Notes under the pieces: generated by a model
Seen by the model: the letters and a program-made list of their open reading frames with translations, nothing else
Told to the model about the DNA's origin: nothing
Databases searched by the model: none
Shown here: piece after piece, positions 26,531-34,831 of the stretch
Layout: every line of letters starts with the position of its first letter
Numbering within the stretch: position 1 is the stretch's first letter
Made by a program: the position numbers and the translations under genes
Assembly (NCBI RefSeq): GCF_900142385.1
Contig: NZ_FRAQ01000001.1
Coordinates: forward strand, 868,001-932,000
Direction: 5' to 3'
Length of the DNA: 64,000 nt
Origin: Marinobacter antarcticus
GTDB taxonomy: Bacteria; Pseudomonadota; Gammaproteobacteria; Pseudomonadales; Oleiphilaceae

Positions 26531-28674
26531 TGACTTCCGGAATGGTAGCGCCTGATACCTACGCCTGGCGCTCATTACAGGCTAGCCTTGCGGCCAGAGG
26601 CGAGCGCCGGCTGGTATTGCTGGAGGGCGCACGCGATCTCTCCATGCAGTGGCTGCAGGCGCTGACGCCGTCTCTGGAGTTGGAAGGCGGGCTGTGGGTC
26701 GGGGTTGCCAGCGATGCGCTGGATGGTCGCCTGACGAGCATAGAGCCGGCGAAAGCACGGCAATGGCTGGGCCGTGAGACGTCGCTGCTTGTGTGGGATG
26801 GCTGGCGGGGCAATCCGCCGGATGCCTTGGCGGCGCTCACAGGCACGCTGAAAGCAGGCGGGCTACTGTTCTGGTTGATGCCTCCGCTGAAGGAGTGGGG
26901 GCATTTTGCCGATCCGGATTACGCGAGAACCGGGCTGGATCATGGTCAGGCTCACCCTTTTGCTGAACGCATGGCGGGCATCCTGGCGGCAGATCCTTCG
27001 GTGATCCGGGTGAGGCCAGATCTGCCGTGTACACTGCCTGAGCTTTCGGCGCCGCATTGCGAATTTACGGTTGCCACGACACCTGATCAGCAGGGTCTGA
27101 TCCAAAAACTTGTGGCTTTCGGGTTGGGGCGCAGGCGCCGGCCGCTGGTTGTGACGGCGGATCGTGGGCGGGGCAAATCCGCAGCGCTGGGTATGGCCGC
27201 GGCGCAACTGCTGCTTCAGGGGCGCCGGCAGGTTCTGGTGACTGCGCCATCAAGAGACAATGTGGATGCTTTGTTCGAGCATGCCCGGGGAAGTCTTGGT
27301 GCTGAGGTATTGGAAGCCAATCACGACCGCATAGAAACTGTGTCTGGCGCACAGTTGCGTTTTTTGCCGATACGGGATCTGCTCCGGGAAAAGCCGGAGG
27401 CTGAGGTGGTCATGGTAGACGAAGCTGCGGCTATTCCGGTGTTCCTGCTAAAGCTCGTTCTGTTGGGCTGGCCTCGGGTGGCCTTTGCTTCCACGGTTCA
27501 CGGTTACGAAGGCGCCGGGCGTGGGTTTGCCATTCGCTTTCGCCAGATTCTGGATCAGGCGACACCGCAGTGGCAGTCACAAACGCTTTCCCAGCCGGTG
27601 CGCTGGGTTAAAGGGGATCCGCTGGAGCTTCTGATATCCGGGCTGTTTCTGCTCGGTGCTGAGCATAATCCGGGCGATTTACCGGAAGCGGAGGTTGGAG
27701 AGGTGGTCATTGAGCCCTGGCAGCCTGCCCAGGCTTCCGAGGCGAAGCTTGCTGATGCATTTGGCCTTTTGGTGGATGCCCACTACCGAACCACGCCAGC
27801 AGACCTTAGGCAATGGATGGATGAGCCCGCCGCCAGAAGCTGGCGGGCTCATATAAATGGTAAAACCGTGGGGGTGCTCTGGGGTGCTGTGGAAGGCGGG
27901 CTGAGTAAGGAGCTGGCAGCACAGGTGGCCAGTGGCAAGCGCCGGGTTCGTGGGAATCTTCTGCCCCAGTCCCTGGCCAGCCACAGCGGATTTCCGGAAG
28001 CGGCCAGCCAACGCGGTTTGCGGATTATCCGCATTGCGGTCACAGCACAAGCGAGGCGCGTCGGTATCGGACGCGGTCTGGTCGCTGCAGCGGCTGCGGG
28101 CGCGGAACAGGAAGGGCTGGACTTTACAGGCACCAGTTTTGGGGGGAGTTCCGACCTATATGATTTCTGGGCCTCTTGTGGGCTGGAGTTTGTGCGCATC
28201 GGGCTGCGGCAGGAGGCTACCAGTGGTGAGTATCCGGTACAGATGGCTTATGCCGGGAGTGCTGAAGGCATGTCTCTGGTTCAGCAGGTGCGGGCGCGAC
28301 TGGCCCGGCACTGGTTGGTGCTTGTGCCGCTGAACTGGAAAGACCTGGAGCCTGGGCTGTTGGCGGAAATGACAGCCGGCTTGCCATCGGAGTGCTGGCC
28401 AGACGCAGCAGATATCCGGGACCTGCAGAATTTTGGTGGTGGCCATCGAGGCTTCCGGCTGATGGTGCCGGTACTGCGGGATCTTAGCCTGGGCTTTGGC
28501 GTTATGAGCTGGCTTCGCGGGCATGAGGAGGCGAACCTTTGGTGCCGGGCGGTGTTGCAGGGGTGGAGCTGGCCAGAGCTGCAAAGGGAAGGGTTGTGCT
28601 CGGGCCAGCGCGATGGCGAGGATCGCTTGCGCACTGTTGTTCTGGAACTTCTGCAAAACGGGCCAGAGTTGTGA
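26530..28674 (+). CDS. tmcA: tRNA(Met) cytidine acetyltransferase
   Basis: This 714-residue enzyme makes N4-acetylcytidine at the wobble base of elongator tRNA-Met, using acetyl-CoA and ATP. An N-terminal DUF1726 domain (~1-170) precedes an RNA-helicase-like module with Walker A TADRGRGKSAALG and Walker B VMVDEAAAIPV. A GNAT acetyltransferase core follows with RIAVTAQARRVGIGRGLV and FGGSSDLYDFW. Length and order match E. coli TmcA. It is translated in overlap with DUF2237. Confidence 0.95.
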   Translation: MTSGMVAPDTYAWRSLQASLAARGERRLVLLEGARDLSMQWLQALTPSLELEGGLWVGVASDALDGRLTSIEPAKARQWLGRETSLLVWDGWRGNPPDALAALTGTLKAGGLLFWLMPPLKEWGHFADPDYARTGLDHGQAHPFAERMAGILAADPSVIRVRPDLPCTLPELSAPHCEFTVATTPDQQGLIQKLVAFGLGRRRRPLVVTADRGRGKSAALGMAAAQLLLQGRRQVLVTAPSRDNVDALFEHARGSLGAEVLEANHDRIETVSGAQLRFLPIRDLLREKPEAEVVMVDEAAAIPVFLLKLVLLGWPRVAFASTVHGYEGAGRGFAIRFRQILDQATPQWQSQTLSQPVRWVKGDPLELLISGLFLLGAEHNPGDLPEAEVGEVVIEPWQPAQASEAKLADAFGLLVDAHYRTTPADLRQWMDEPAARSWRAHINGKTVGVLWGAVEGGLSKELAAQVASGKRRVRGNLLPQSLASHSGFPEAASQRGLRIIRIAVTAQARRVGIGRGLVAAAAAGAEQEGLDFTGTSFGGSSDLYDFWASCGLEFVRIGLRQEATSGEYPVQMAYAGSAEGMSLVQQVRARLARHWLVLVPLNWKDLEPGLLAEMTAGLPSECWPDAADIRDLQNFGGGHRGFRLMVPVLRDLSLGFGVMSWLRGHEEANLWCRAVLQGWSWPELQREGLCSGQRDGEDRLRTVVLELLQNGPEL

Positions 28675-28745
28675 CCCGCTCGATTTAATTATGACGGTCA
28701 CCTGCTCAGAATAGGCGCCACTTACCTGACAGAGTCTGTTCTGAT

Positions 28746-28850
28746 GTAAACTTCCGCGCAAAGGATGGCGCTACTGCGCTGGATGTGGCCCGGGCCAGTA
28801 ACCACCAGGATCTGGAAATGTTGCTGGTGCAGGCCGGGGCCGAACTTTAA
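28746..28850 (+). pseudogene. C-terminal stub of an ankyrin-repeat protein
   Basis: One reading frame gives VNFRAKDGATALDVARASNH and then DLEMLLVQAGAEL before a TAA. This is a textbook ankyrin repeat (DGxTALxxA, LLxxGA). The frame is open only back to 28695, without a start codon or further repeats. It is most likely the leftover 3' end of a deleted ankyrin gene lying between tmcA and the convergent hydrolase. Confidence 0.65.
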
Positions 28851-28872
28851 AGAAAATGTTGTTAACTCCGTG

Positions 28873-29976
28873 CTATTCCAGCTGCATGGGATCCGTCTGA
28901 TCGTTCCATACGGGCAGGAAGTGGGCATCGATAACCGCTTCTGGTACATCTTCGATACGGGAGAAAGACCACTGTGGGTTCTGGTCGCGATCAATCAGCC
29001 GTGCCCGTATGCCTTCGGTAAGATCGGGTCTGCGCACGCATTCCCAGACCATAGCCAGCTCCATCCGGAACACGTCTTTGAGTGGCATCTGTTGGGCTTT
29101 ACTGAGCTGGTTCCAGATCAGCCATGCCGATACCGGGCAACCCCCCTTCAGCGTTTTCATGCAGGCTTGCCACCATTCACTGTCCACACGAGCTGCCAGC
29201 AGCTGATCGACGATCTCCGGTAAGCTGGAGCCTGCACAAAGCCTTGCAATATCCCGTTCGTGCAACTCCAGGTGACTGGGGGGCAACGCACGATAATCCT
29301 GAGGTTCAAGTTGATTCAGCAAGCGGAACAGACGGCTGTCATCAGCTGCCCTTCGGCCGCTCCAGCGTTCCTCCAGCAGTCGTGACAACAAGCCTTGCTG
29401 ATCATTGGTTGGCAGGGCCATATCGGCCAGGCCCACGCGCAGTGCGTCGGCAATATTCAGGTGGGCTCCGGTCAGGCCCATAAACAACCCAAGGCGCCCC
29501 GGCAGGCGATTCAGAAACCAGCTTGCGCCAACGTCCGGGAACAGACCAATGGAAATCTCCGGCATAGCCAGGGTGGCGTCTGGTGTCAGCAGTCGGTAGC
29601 GGCAGGCGGAGAACAGGCCCAGGCCACCGCCCATAATAATACCGTGTCCGATAGCAACAACCGGTTTGGGGAACCTGTGCAGGGTATAGTCCAGTGCGTA
29701 CTCGTGCCGAAAAACACTGAATGCAGTTTCGGGGCTCTCCACACCTGTCAGTGACCGGTACAGATCCCGGATGTCGCCGCCTGCGCAGAAGCCTTTTTCT
29801 CCGGCGCCTCGCAGTATCACGACACAGATGCGTTCGTCAGCAGCCCAGCGCTCCAGGCTGTCCCTGATAACGACGATCATCTCCTCAGTGAGCGCATTAA
29901 GTGTGGCGGGGGAATTCAGAGTCATTAAGCCGATATGGCCTTCGCGACAGGGGAGTTCCTGAACCTCTACGGACAT
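28873..29976 (-). CDS. Enoyl-CoA hydratase/isomerase family, 3-hydroxyisobutyryl-CoA hydrolase type
   Basis: This 367-residue crotonase-fold enzyme has the oxyanion segments GAGEKGFCAGGDIRDLY and GHGIIMGGGLGLF and the glutamate-bearing MPEISIGLFPDVGASW. The last of these, together with the longer C-terminus, is typical of 3-hydroxyisobutyryl-CoA hydrolases of valine breakdown. The frame extends upstream to 30081, but the ATG at 29976 has GGAG nine bases before it and starts the fold. No other valine genes are near, so another hydratase-like role is possible. Confidence 0.88.
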   Translation of the reverse strand: MSVEVQELPCREGHIGLMTLNSPATLNALTEEMIVVIRDSLERWAADERICVVILRGAGEKGFCAGGDIRDLYRSLTGVESPETAFSVFRHEYALDYTLHRFPKPVVAIGHGIIMGGGLGLFSACRYRLLTPDATLAMPEISIGLFPDVGASWFLNRLPGRLGLFMGLTGAHLNIADALRVGLADMALPTNDQQGLLSRLLEERWSGRRAADDSRLFRLLNQLEPQDYRALPPSHLELHERDIARLCAGSSLPEIVDQLLAARVDSEWWQACMKTLKGGCPVSAWLIWNQLSKAQQMPLKDVFRMELAMVWECVRRPDLTEGIRARLIDRDQNPQWSFSRIEDVPEAVIDAHFLPVWNDQTDPMQLE

Positions 29977-30194
29977 TAACGGTGTCTCCGGGCGGTAAAG
30001 TAATCTCTTATTCGGATTTTGTTCGTACTGTCCCTTTAACCGGATGAAAGTTAAAGAGGACGAACGTCGAAACAGGCGCATTGATCTATGGCATTTGCGC
30101 TGTGGCGCGGCTGTGCTATAAGTTTCAGCCAGTTATTGTCCGGTTCAGAATACCGGTTTGGAAAATTTAAAACGATGATGAGAGGTTAATCATA

Positions 30195-30530
30195 ATGAAA
30201 CTTAAACACTATGTTGTTGCAGGGCTTTTTGCACTGAGTGCTGCAGTTCCGGCAGTATCTTCTGCTGCCGGTGATGCCGCAGCCGGCAAGGCAAAAGCAG
30301 CCGTTTGTGCAGCTTGCCACGGCCAGAACGGGGTTGCCATGATTCCGACGTACCCGAATCTGGCGGGTCAGCATGAACTGTATCTTGTTTCTGCGCTGAA
30401 GGCTTACAAAAGCAAGCAGCGCAATGGCGGCCAGGCGGTCATCATGCAGGGTCAGGCAGCAGCCTTGAGCGATGCTGATATCGCCAATCTGGCAGCCTAC
30501 TTCTCAAGCTTGCCAGCTGGCGGCAAGTAA
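30195..30530 (+). CDS. Class I c-type cytochrome, periplasmic
   Basis: This 111-residue protein has a signal peptide (cleavage after about SSAAG) and a haem-binding CAACHG (residues ~38-43). The distal methionine is probably in [14 protein letters not shown], and the end [13 protein letters not shown] is typical of cytochrome c4/c553-like monohaem domains. It shuttles electrons in the periplasm. AGAGG lies upstream of the ATG. No oxidase or dehydrogenase gene is next to it. Confidence 0.92.
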   Translation: MKLKHYVVAGLFALSAAVPAVSSAAGDAAAGKAKAAVCAACHGQNGVAMIPTYPNLAGQHELYLVSALKAYKSKQRNGGQAVIMQGQAAALSDADIANLAAYFSSLPAGGK

Positions 30531-30540
30531 GCGGTATGTG

Positions 30541-31935
30541 TCAGCACGGCAGCTGAGTTGCCGTGCTGATGATGCGATAGCTTGGGCGATAAGCTGATGT
30601 CCCCGGCAACTTCATGCGGTTCTGGGCGACAAAATGCTCCAGCATGGCCTCCAGAGGCTTGATCAGGGTTGGATCTCCGGCAATCTCAAATGGCCCTTTC
30701 TCCTGAACCTTTCGAATACCTCCCTCCTTCACGTTACCCGCCACTATGCCACTGAATGCCTTTCTCAGGTTGGCCGCGATCAGGTGCACGGGTTGATCAC
30801 GGTGTAATTCCAGAGCGAGCATGTTCTCGTGGTCAGGCTCGAAGGGCAGTTGGAATACCGGGTCGATCTTCAGCATCCAGTTGAAGTAATAGGCATCCTG
30901 CATGGCACGGCGGAAGGTCTCGACCTCCCTCATGCCTTTTTTCATGGCTCGCGCCACAAGAACGGGATCATCAATGATGATTTCGTATTTGCTGGCGGCC
31001 TCATCTCCCAGAGCATTGCGGATGAATTTGTCGATCATCTCGAAATATTCGGCATTTTCCTGCCGGCCGGTGAAAACGACCGGGAAGGGCAGGTCGACGT
31101 TGTCCGGATGCAGAAGAATGCCCAACAGGTAGAGGATTTCCTCGGCGGTGCCGACGCCGCCCGGGAAGACGACTACGCCGTGGCCACAGCGCACGAAGGC
31201 TTCCAGGCGTTTTTCGATATCCGGCATGATCACCAGTTCGTTAACGATGGGATTGGGTGCTTCTGCTCCAATGATGCCAGGCTCAGTAATACCGATATAG
31301 CGGCCATTTTTTATCCGCTGCTTGGCATGGGCGATGGTGGCACCCTTCATCGGACCCTTCATGGCGCCCGGCCCGCAGCCGGTGCAGATGCTCAGTTCCC
31401 GGAGGCCAAGCTGATGGCCTACTTCCTTACTGTATTGGTACTCCTCATGACTGATGGAGTGACCGCCCCAGCAAACAATCAGGTCAGGCTGGCGGCCGGG
31501 CTGCAACACTCTGGCATTGCGCAGAATGTGAAACACCATATTGGTAAGGTCATCTGGCTCGTTCCTTTTCAGAATCCGGGCAAACTGCGGCGTGGAGTGA
31601 GTGTAAACAATATCCCGCAGAACGGAGAACAGATGTTCACGAATGGCCCGGAGCATTTCATCATCCACAAATGCGTGCGCCGGCGCGTTGATAAGCTCCA
31701 GCTTCAGACCCCTGGGCTGGGGTATCAGGCGTATATCAAAATCCGCATGGGCCTCCATCAAGTCCTGGCAGTCATCGGTCACGACACCGGTATTCAGAAC
31801 GGCCAGAGCGCATTGCCGGAACAGCCGGTACAGGCCGCCTTCGCTCCTGTCTTTGAGCAGATTGACTTCGTGATTGGACAGTATTTCCAAGCTGCCCTCA
31901 GGTGATACGAGGGCATTGATGGTGTGTTCGGTCAT
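30541..31935 (-). CDS. ppnN: Pyrimidine/purine nucleotide 5'-monophosphate nucleosidase (LOG family)
   Basis: This 464-residue protein has the Rossmann-like lysine-decarboxylase/LOG motif PGGVGTAEEILYL and the preceding TGCGPGAMKGPMKGA. Long N- and C-terminal extensions are like those of PpnN (YgdH). In E. coli PpnN splits nucleoside monophosphates into base and ribose 5-phosphate and is tuned by (p)ppGpp. It converges with the cytochrome gene, leaving ten bases between stops. Confidence 0.92.
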   Translation of the reverse strand: MTEHTINALVSPEGSLEILSNHEVNLLKDRSEGGLYRLFRQCALAVLNTGVVTDDCQDLMEAHADFDIRLIPQPRGLKLELINAPAHAFVDDEMLRAIREHLFSVLRDIVYTHSTPQFARILKRNEPDDLTNMVFHILRNARVLQPGRQPDLIVCWGGHSISHEEYQYSKEVGHQLGLRELSICTGCGPGAMKGPMKGATIAHAKQRIKNGRYIGITEPGIIGAEAPNPIVNELVIMPDIEKRLEAFVRCGHGVVVFPGGVGTAEEILYLLGILLHPDNVDLPFPVVFTGRQENAEYFEMIDKFIRNALGDEAASKYEIIIDDPVLVARAMKKGMREVETFRRAMQDAYYFNWMLKIDPVFQLPFEPDHENMLALELHRDQPVHLIAANLRKAFSGIVAGNVKEGGIRKVQEKGPFEIAGDPTLIKPLEAMLEHFVAQNRMKLPGTSAYRPSYRIISTATQLPC

Positions 31936-32060
31936 TAAAGAAAAAGCTCCTCAGTGTTGCAGCAGTACCCGATTTCGAGGCCTGGCGCCGAAACGTTACA
32001 TTGAGCAGGTCAGCGACTATACCCCATCGGGCTAATCGCGAGCGCCCACTTCATAGTGCT

Positions 32061-33074
32061 TCAGCCAGCCAGCCCCTTGAAGAACTGCTGGACGTTCTCG
32101 CTCAGGGTATCCAGATCGTAGCCGCCCTCCTGGACAACCAGCGTCGGCAGGCCAAGCTGGCGCGTGTGTGTGCTTAGCCGGCAGAAGCCTTCTGAAGATA
32201 CCGATACCTTGGCCTGGGGATCGTCTTTGTAGATATCAAAGCCCAGAGTCAGAATTAGTGCATCTGGCTGAAACAGCCGGATAGCTACCATGGCCTCATC
32301 AAGCTTCGCGAAAAAATCTTCTTCGGACGAGCCGTGGGGCATTGGCATGTTTATGTTGTAGCCGAAACCCTCGCCTTCGCCCCGTTCGTTCTCGAAGCCG
32401 CTAACTACAGGGTAGAAGTTGGTCGGGTCGCCGTGAATGGATATGTAAAGCACATCGCTGCGGTCGTAGAAGATTTCCTGGATGCCCTGGCCATGGTGCA
32501 TGTCCGTATCCAGAATGACCAGGCGCGGGAAACGGGATTTCATATGCTCGGCTGCAATGGCCGCATTGTTGAGATAACAGAAGCCACCTGCGGAATCCTT
32601 ACGGGCATGGTGGCCCGGTGGCCGACAAACAGCGTATGCTGCGCGATCGCCAGCCATCACCGCGTCTGCAGCACCAAGGGCAGTCTGGGCAGACCAGTAA
32701 GCCGCATGCCATGTGTGCTCACCGATGGGGCTGCTGCCGTCGGCCTGATACCGGGCAGCTTCTGCAAGAATACCTGTCAGGTGATTCGGGGAGCGGACAA
32801 AAATGTTGGACATTACTTCCTCACCCCAGTCGTCCATTTTTATCCAGCGACGATGAGCCGATTCGAGAAAGCGCAGATACCCAAGATCGTGCACTTTGGA
32901 AATCGGGCCCGCCCCATGATCAGAAGGCTGTAGCACCGGTATACCCATTTCTTTCAGGCCCACCAGCATCTGGCTGGTGCGATCCGGTATTTCCTGGGGC
33001 TGACGCATCTGGCCCCGGGTGAAATAGGTTTGGGGTGTGTGCTTGTCTTGCGCGGGATGGAAAAATGCTTTCAT
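32061..33074 (-). CDS. Histone deacetylase-like amidohydrolase (acetylpolyamine amidohydrolase type)
   Basis: This 337-residue zinc enzyme has the HDAC-fold motifs: CRPPGHHA with the catalytic histidine pair, the zinc ligands in DTDMHHGQG, GFDIYKDDP, and EGGYDLDTL at the end. The N-terminal half and the loop SSPIGEHTWHAAYWSAQ are like those of bacterial acetylpolyamine amidohydrolases, which release acetate from acetylated polyamines. It sits divergently from succinate-semialdehyde dehydrogenase, which would fit a polyamine/GABA catabolism theme. This link is an inference from context. Confidence 0.9.
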   Translation of the reverse strand: MKAFFHPAQDKHTPQTYFTRGQMRQPQEIPDRTSQMLVGLKEMGIPVLQPSDHGAGPISKVHDLGYLRFLESAHRRWIKMDDWGEEVMSNIFVRSPNHLTGILAEAARYQADGSSPIGEHTWHAAYWSAQTALGAADAVMAGDRAAYAVCRPPGHHARKDSAGGFCYLNNAAIAAEHMKSRFPRLVILDTDMHHGQGIQEIFYDRSDVLYISIHGDPTNFYPVVSGFENERGEGEGFGYNINMPMPHGSSEEDFFAKLDEAMVAIRLFQPDALILTLGFDIYKDDPQAKVSVSSEGFCRLSTHTRQLGLPTLVVQEGGYDLDTLSENVQQFFKGLAG

Positions 33075-33246
33075 TATCCGACCTCTTGGATTTCCGGTTC
33101 TCCGAGTATAGGCCCATACGGAGGATGGTCAAAAGCCGGGTTATCGACTTTACAGGTAGAGATTCAGCATCCACTATGGAAGACATATTAAACCTGCGCA
33201 ACTGTGCATCGCCACAGCTGCAGTTACTGACAGAATAGGAGCCGAA

Positions 33247-34701
33247 ATGATCGAGTCACCACTGCTGGAAAAGCTGACAGGCTACATCGGCGGTCGCTGG
33301 ACTGACAATGAACAGGGCAGCACCTTTGATGTTTATAACCCTGCAACGGGTCAGGTAATTGCACAGGTTGCCTCCATGTCTGAAAGCGAGGTGAAAGCGG
33401 CGGTCGATGCAGGCAAATCCGCGTTACGACTGACCAGCCCGTACTCCATCGAAACCCGAAGAAAATGGCTGGAGGATATCCGCGATGCGCTCAAATCGAA
33501 CAAGGAAGAAGTCGGCCGGATCCTTTGCCTGGAACATGGCAAACCGTTGAACGAAGCTCAGGGCGAGGTGGATTACGCTGCCGGCTTTTTTGATTACTGT
33601 TCCAGGCATATTCAGGCACTGGACGCCCACACACTTCCGGAAAAACCCAAGGACTGCACCTGGACAGTGCACTATCGGCCAATCGGCGTTACCGGATTGA
33701 TCACGCCCTGGAACTTTCCTATTGGCATGATTGCCAAAAAACTTTCTGCAGCCCTGGCAGCGGGCTGCCCTTCCGTGATCAAGCCAGCCAGTGAAACGCC
33801 GCTGACGATGATTGCGTTGTTCAAGTTGATGGACAAGCACGTGAACCTGCCGGATGGCATGGTGAACCTGGTGATGGGCAAGGCCAGTGTGATCGGCAAG
33901 GTTCTTTGCGAAAGCCCGGATGTGCCCATGCTTAGCTTTACCGGTTCCACGGAAGTGGGCCGCAAGCTGATTCTGGATACTGCTGACCAGATCAAGAAAC
34001 TGGCGCTGGAACTGGGCGGAAATGCGCCGTTTATCGTGTTTGACGATGCGGATCTGGACGCCGCCGCAGACAATCTGATCGCCAACAAATTCCGTGGCGG
34101 CGGGCAGACCTGTGTCTGTGCAAACCGGGTTTTTGTTCACGAGAAGGTGATGGATGCCTTTGGCGAAAAGCTCGCGGAGCGTGTGAATAAAATGACCGTG
34201 GGTGATGGTATTGCAGGCGACGTCGACCTTGGCCCGTTGATCAACAAAGCCGGTTTTGACAAGGTAAAACGCCATCTGGAAGATGCGCTTGACAAGGGCG
34301 CCTCACTGGTCGCCGGCAAACAGCCTGGCGACTTGGGCGACGGGCACCTGTTCTTCCCGCCGACGGTTGTTTCCGGCGTAACGCCGGGTATGTGCTGTTC
34401 CCGTGAAGAAACCTTCGGGCCACTGGTGCCGATGGCAAGCTTCCGGACAGAGGATGAGGTTATCGCAGCCGGTAATGACACCGAATTCGGTTTGGCGTCC
34501 TACGTGTTCACAGCCGATGTGGAGCGCGCCCAGAGAGTCGCCGCCGGTCTGCGGTTTGGCCATGTGGGCTGGAATACCGGCACCGGGCCAACGCCCGAAG
34601 CACCTTTTGGTGGTATGAAAGCCTCCGGAACTGGCCGCGAAGGCGGGCTTGAGGGCTTGTTCGAGTTTGTTGAAGCGCAGACGGTGCCCCGCGGATTCTG
34701 A
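33247..34701 (+). CDS. gabD: NAD(P)-dependent succinate-semialdehyde dehydrogenase
   Basis: This 484-residue aldehyde dehydrogenase has TGSTEVGRKL for cofactor binding, the general-base glutamate in ELGGNAPFIVFDDADLD, and the catalytic cysteine in GGGQTCVCANR, where the double C-x-C is typical of GabD. It oxidises succinate semialdehyde to succinate in GABA degradation. The end EGLFEFVEAQTV also fits GabD-like enzymes. There is no gabT neighbour. Glutarate-semialdehyde dehydrogenase is an alternative. Confidence 0.85.
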   Translation: MIESPLLEKLTGYIGGRWTDNEQGSTFDVYNPATGQVIAQVASMSESEVKAAVDAGKSALRLTSPYSIETRRKWLEDIRDALKSNKEEVGRILCLEHGKPLNEAQGEVDYAAGFFDYCSRHIQALDAHTLPEKPKDCTWTVHYRPIGVTGLITPWNFPIGMIAKKLSAALAAGCPSVIKPASETPLTMIALFKLMDKHVNLPDGMVNLVMGKASVIGKVLCESPDVPMLSFTGSTEVGRKLILDTADQIKKLALELGGNAPFIVFDDADLDAAADNLIANKFRGGGQTCVCANRVFVHEKVMDAFGEKLAERVNKMTVGDGIAGDVDLGPLINKAGFDKVKRHLEDALDKGASLVAGKQPGDLGDGHLFFPPTVVSGVTPGMCCSREETFGPLVPMASFRTEDEVIAAGNDTEFGLASYVFTADVERAQRVAAGLRFGHVGWNTGTGPTPEAPFGGMKASGTGREGGLEGLFEFVEAQTVPRGF

Positions 34702-34715
34702 CGCTCCGATGCGTT

Positions 34716-34754
34716 AACAAAGAAGGCGGGCTACGGCTCGCCTTCTTTGTTTTT
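34716..34754 (+). terminator. Intrinsic terminator after gabD
   Basis: AACAAAGAAGGCG pairs with CGCCTTCTTTGTT, with further closing bases toward the loop. The right arm runs into TTT, giving a strong terminator 15 bases after the gabD stop. Confidence 0.9.
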
Positions 34755-34831
34755 AGAGCAGGAAAGCAGGGGTGGATCAAGGCTGATATACTTCCGGACT
34801 GTTCATTTAACCAGTAGCGAAAGTATTCACT

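Noticed and set aside
30829..31905. 358-codon open frame antisense to ppnN
   Set aside because: Same reason: complete overlap with a clear gene and no domain features.
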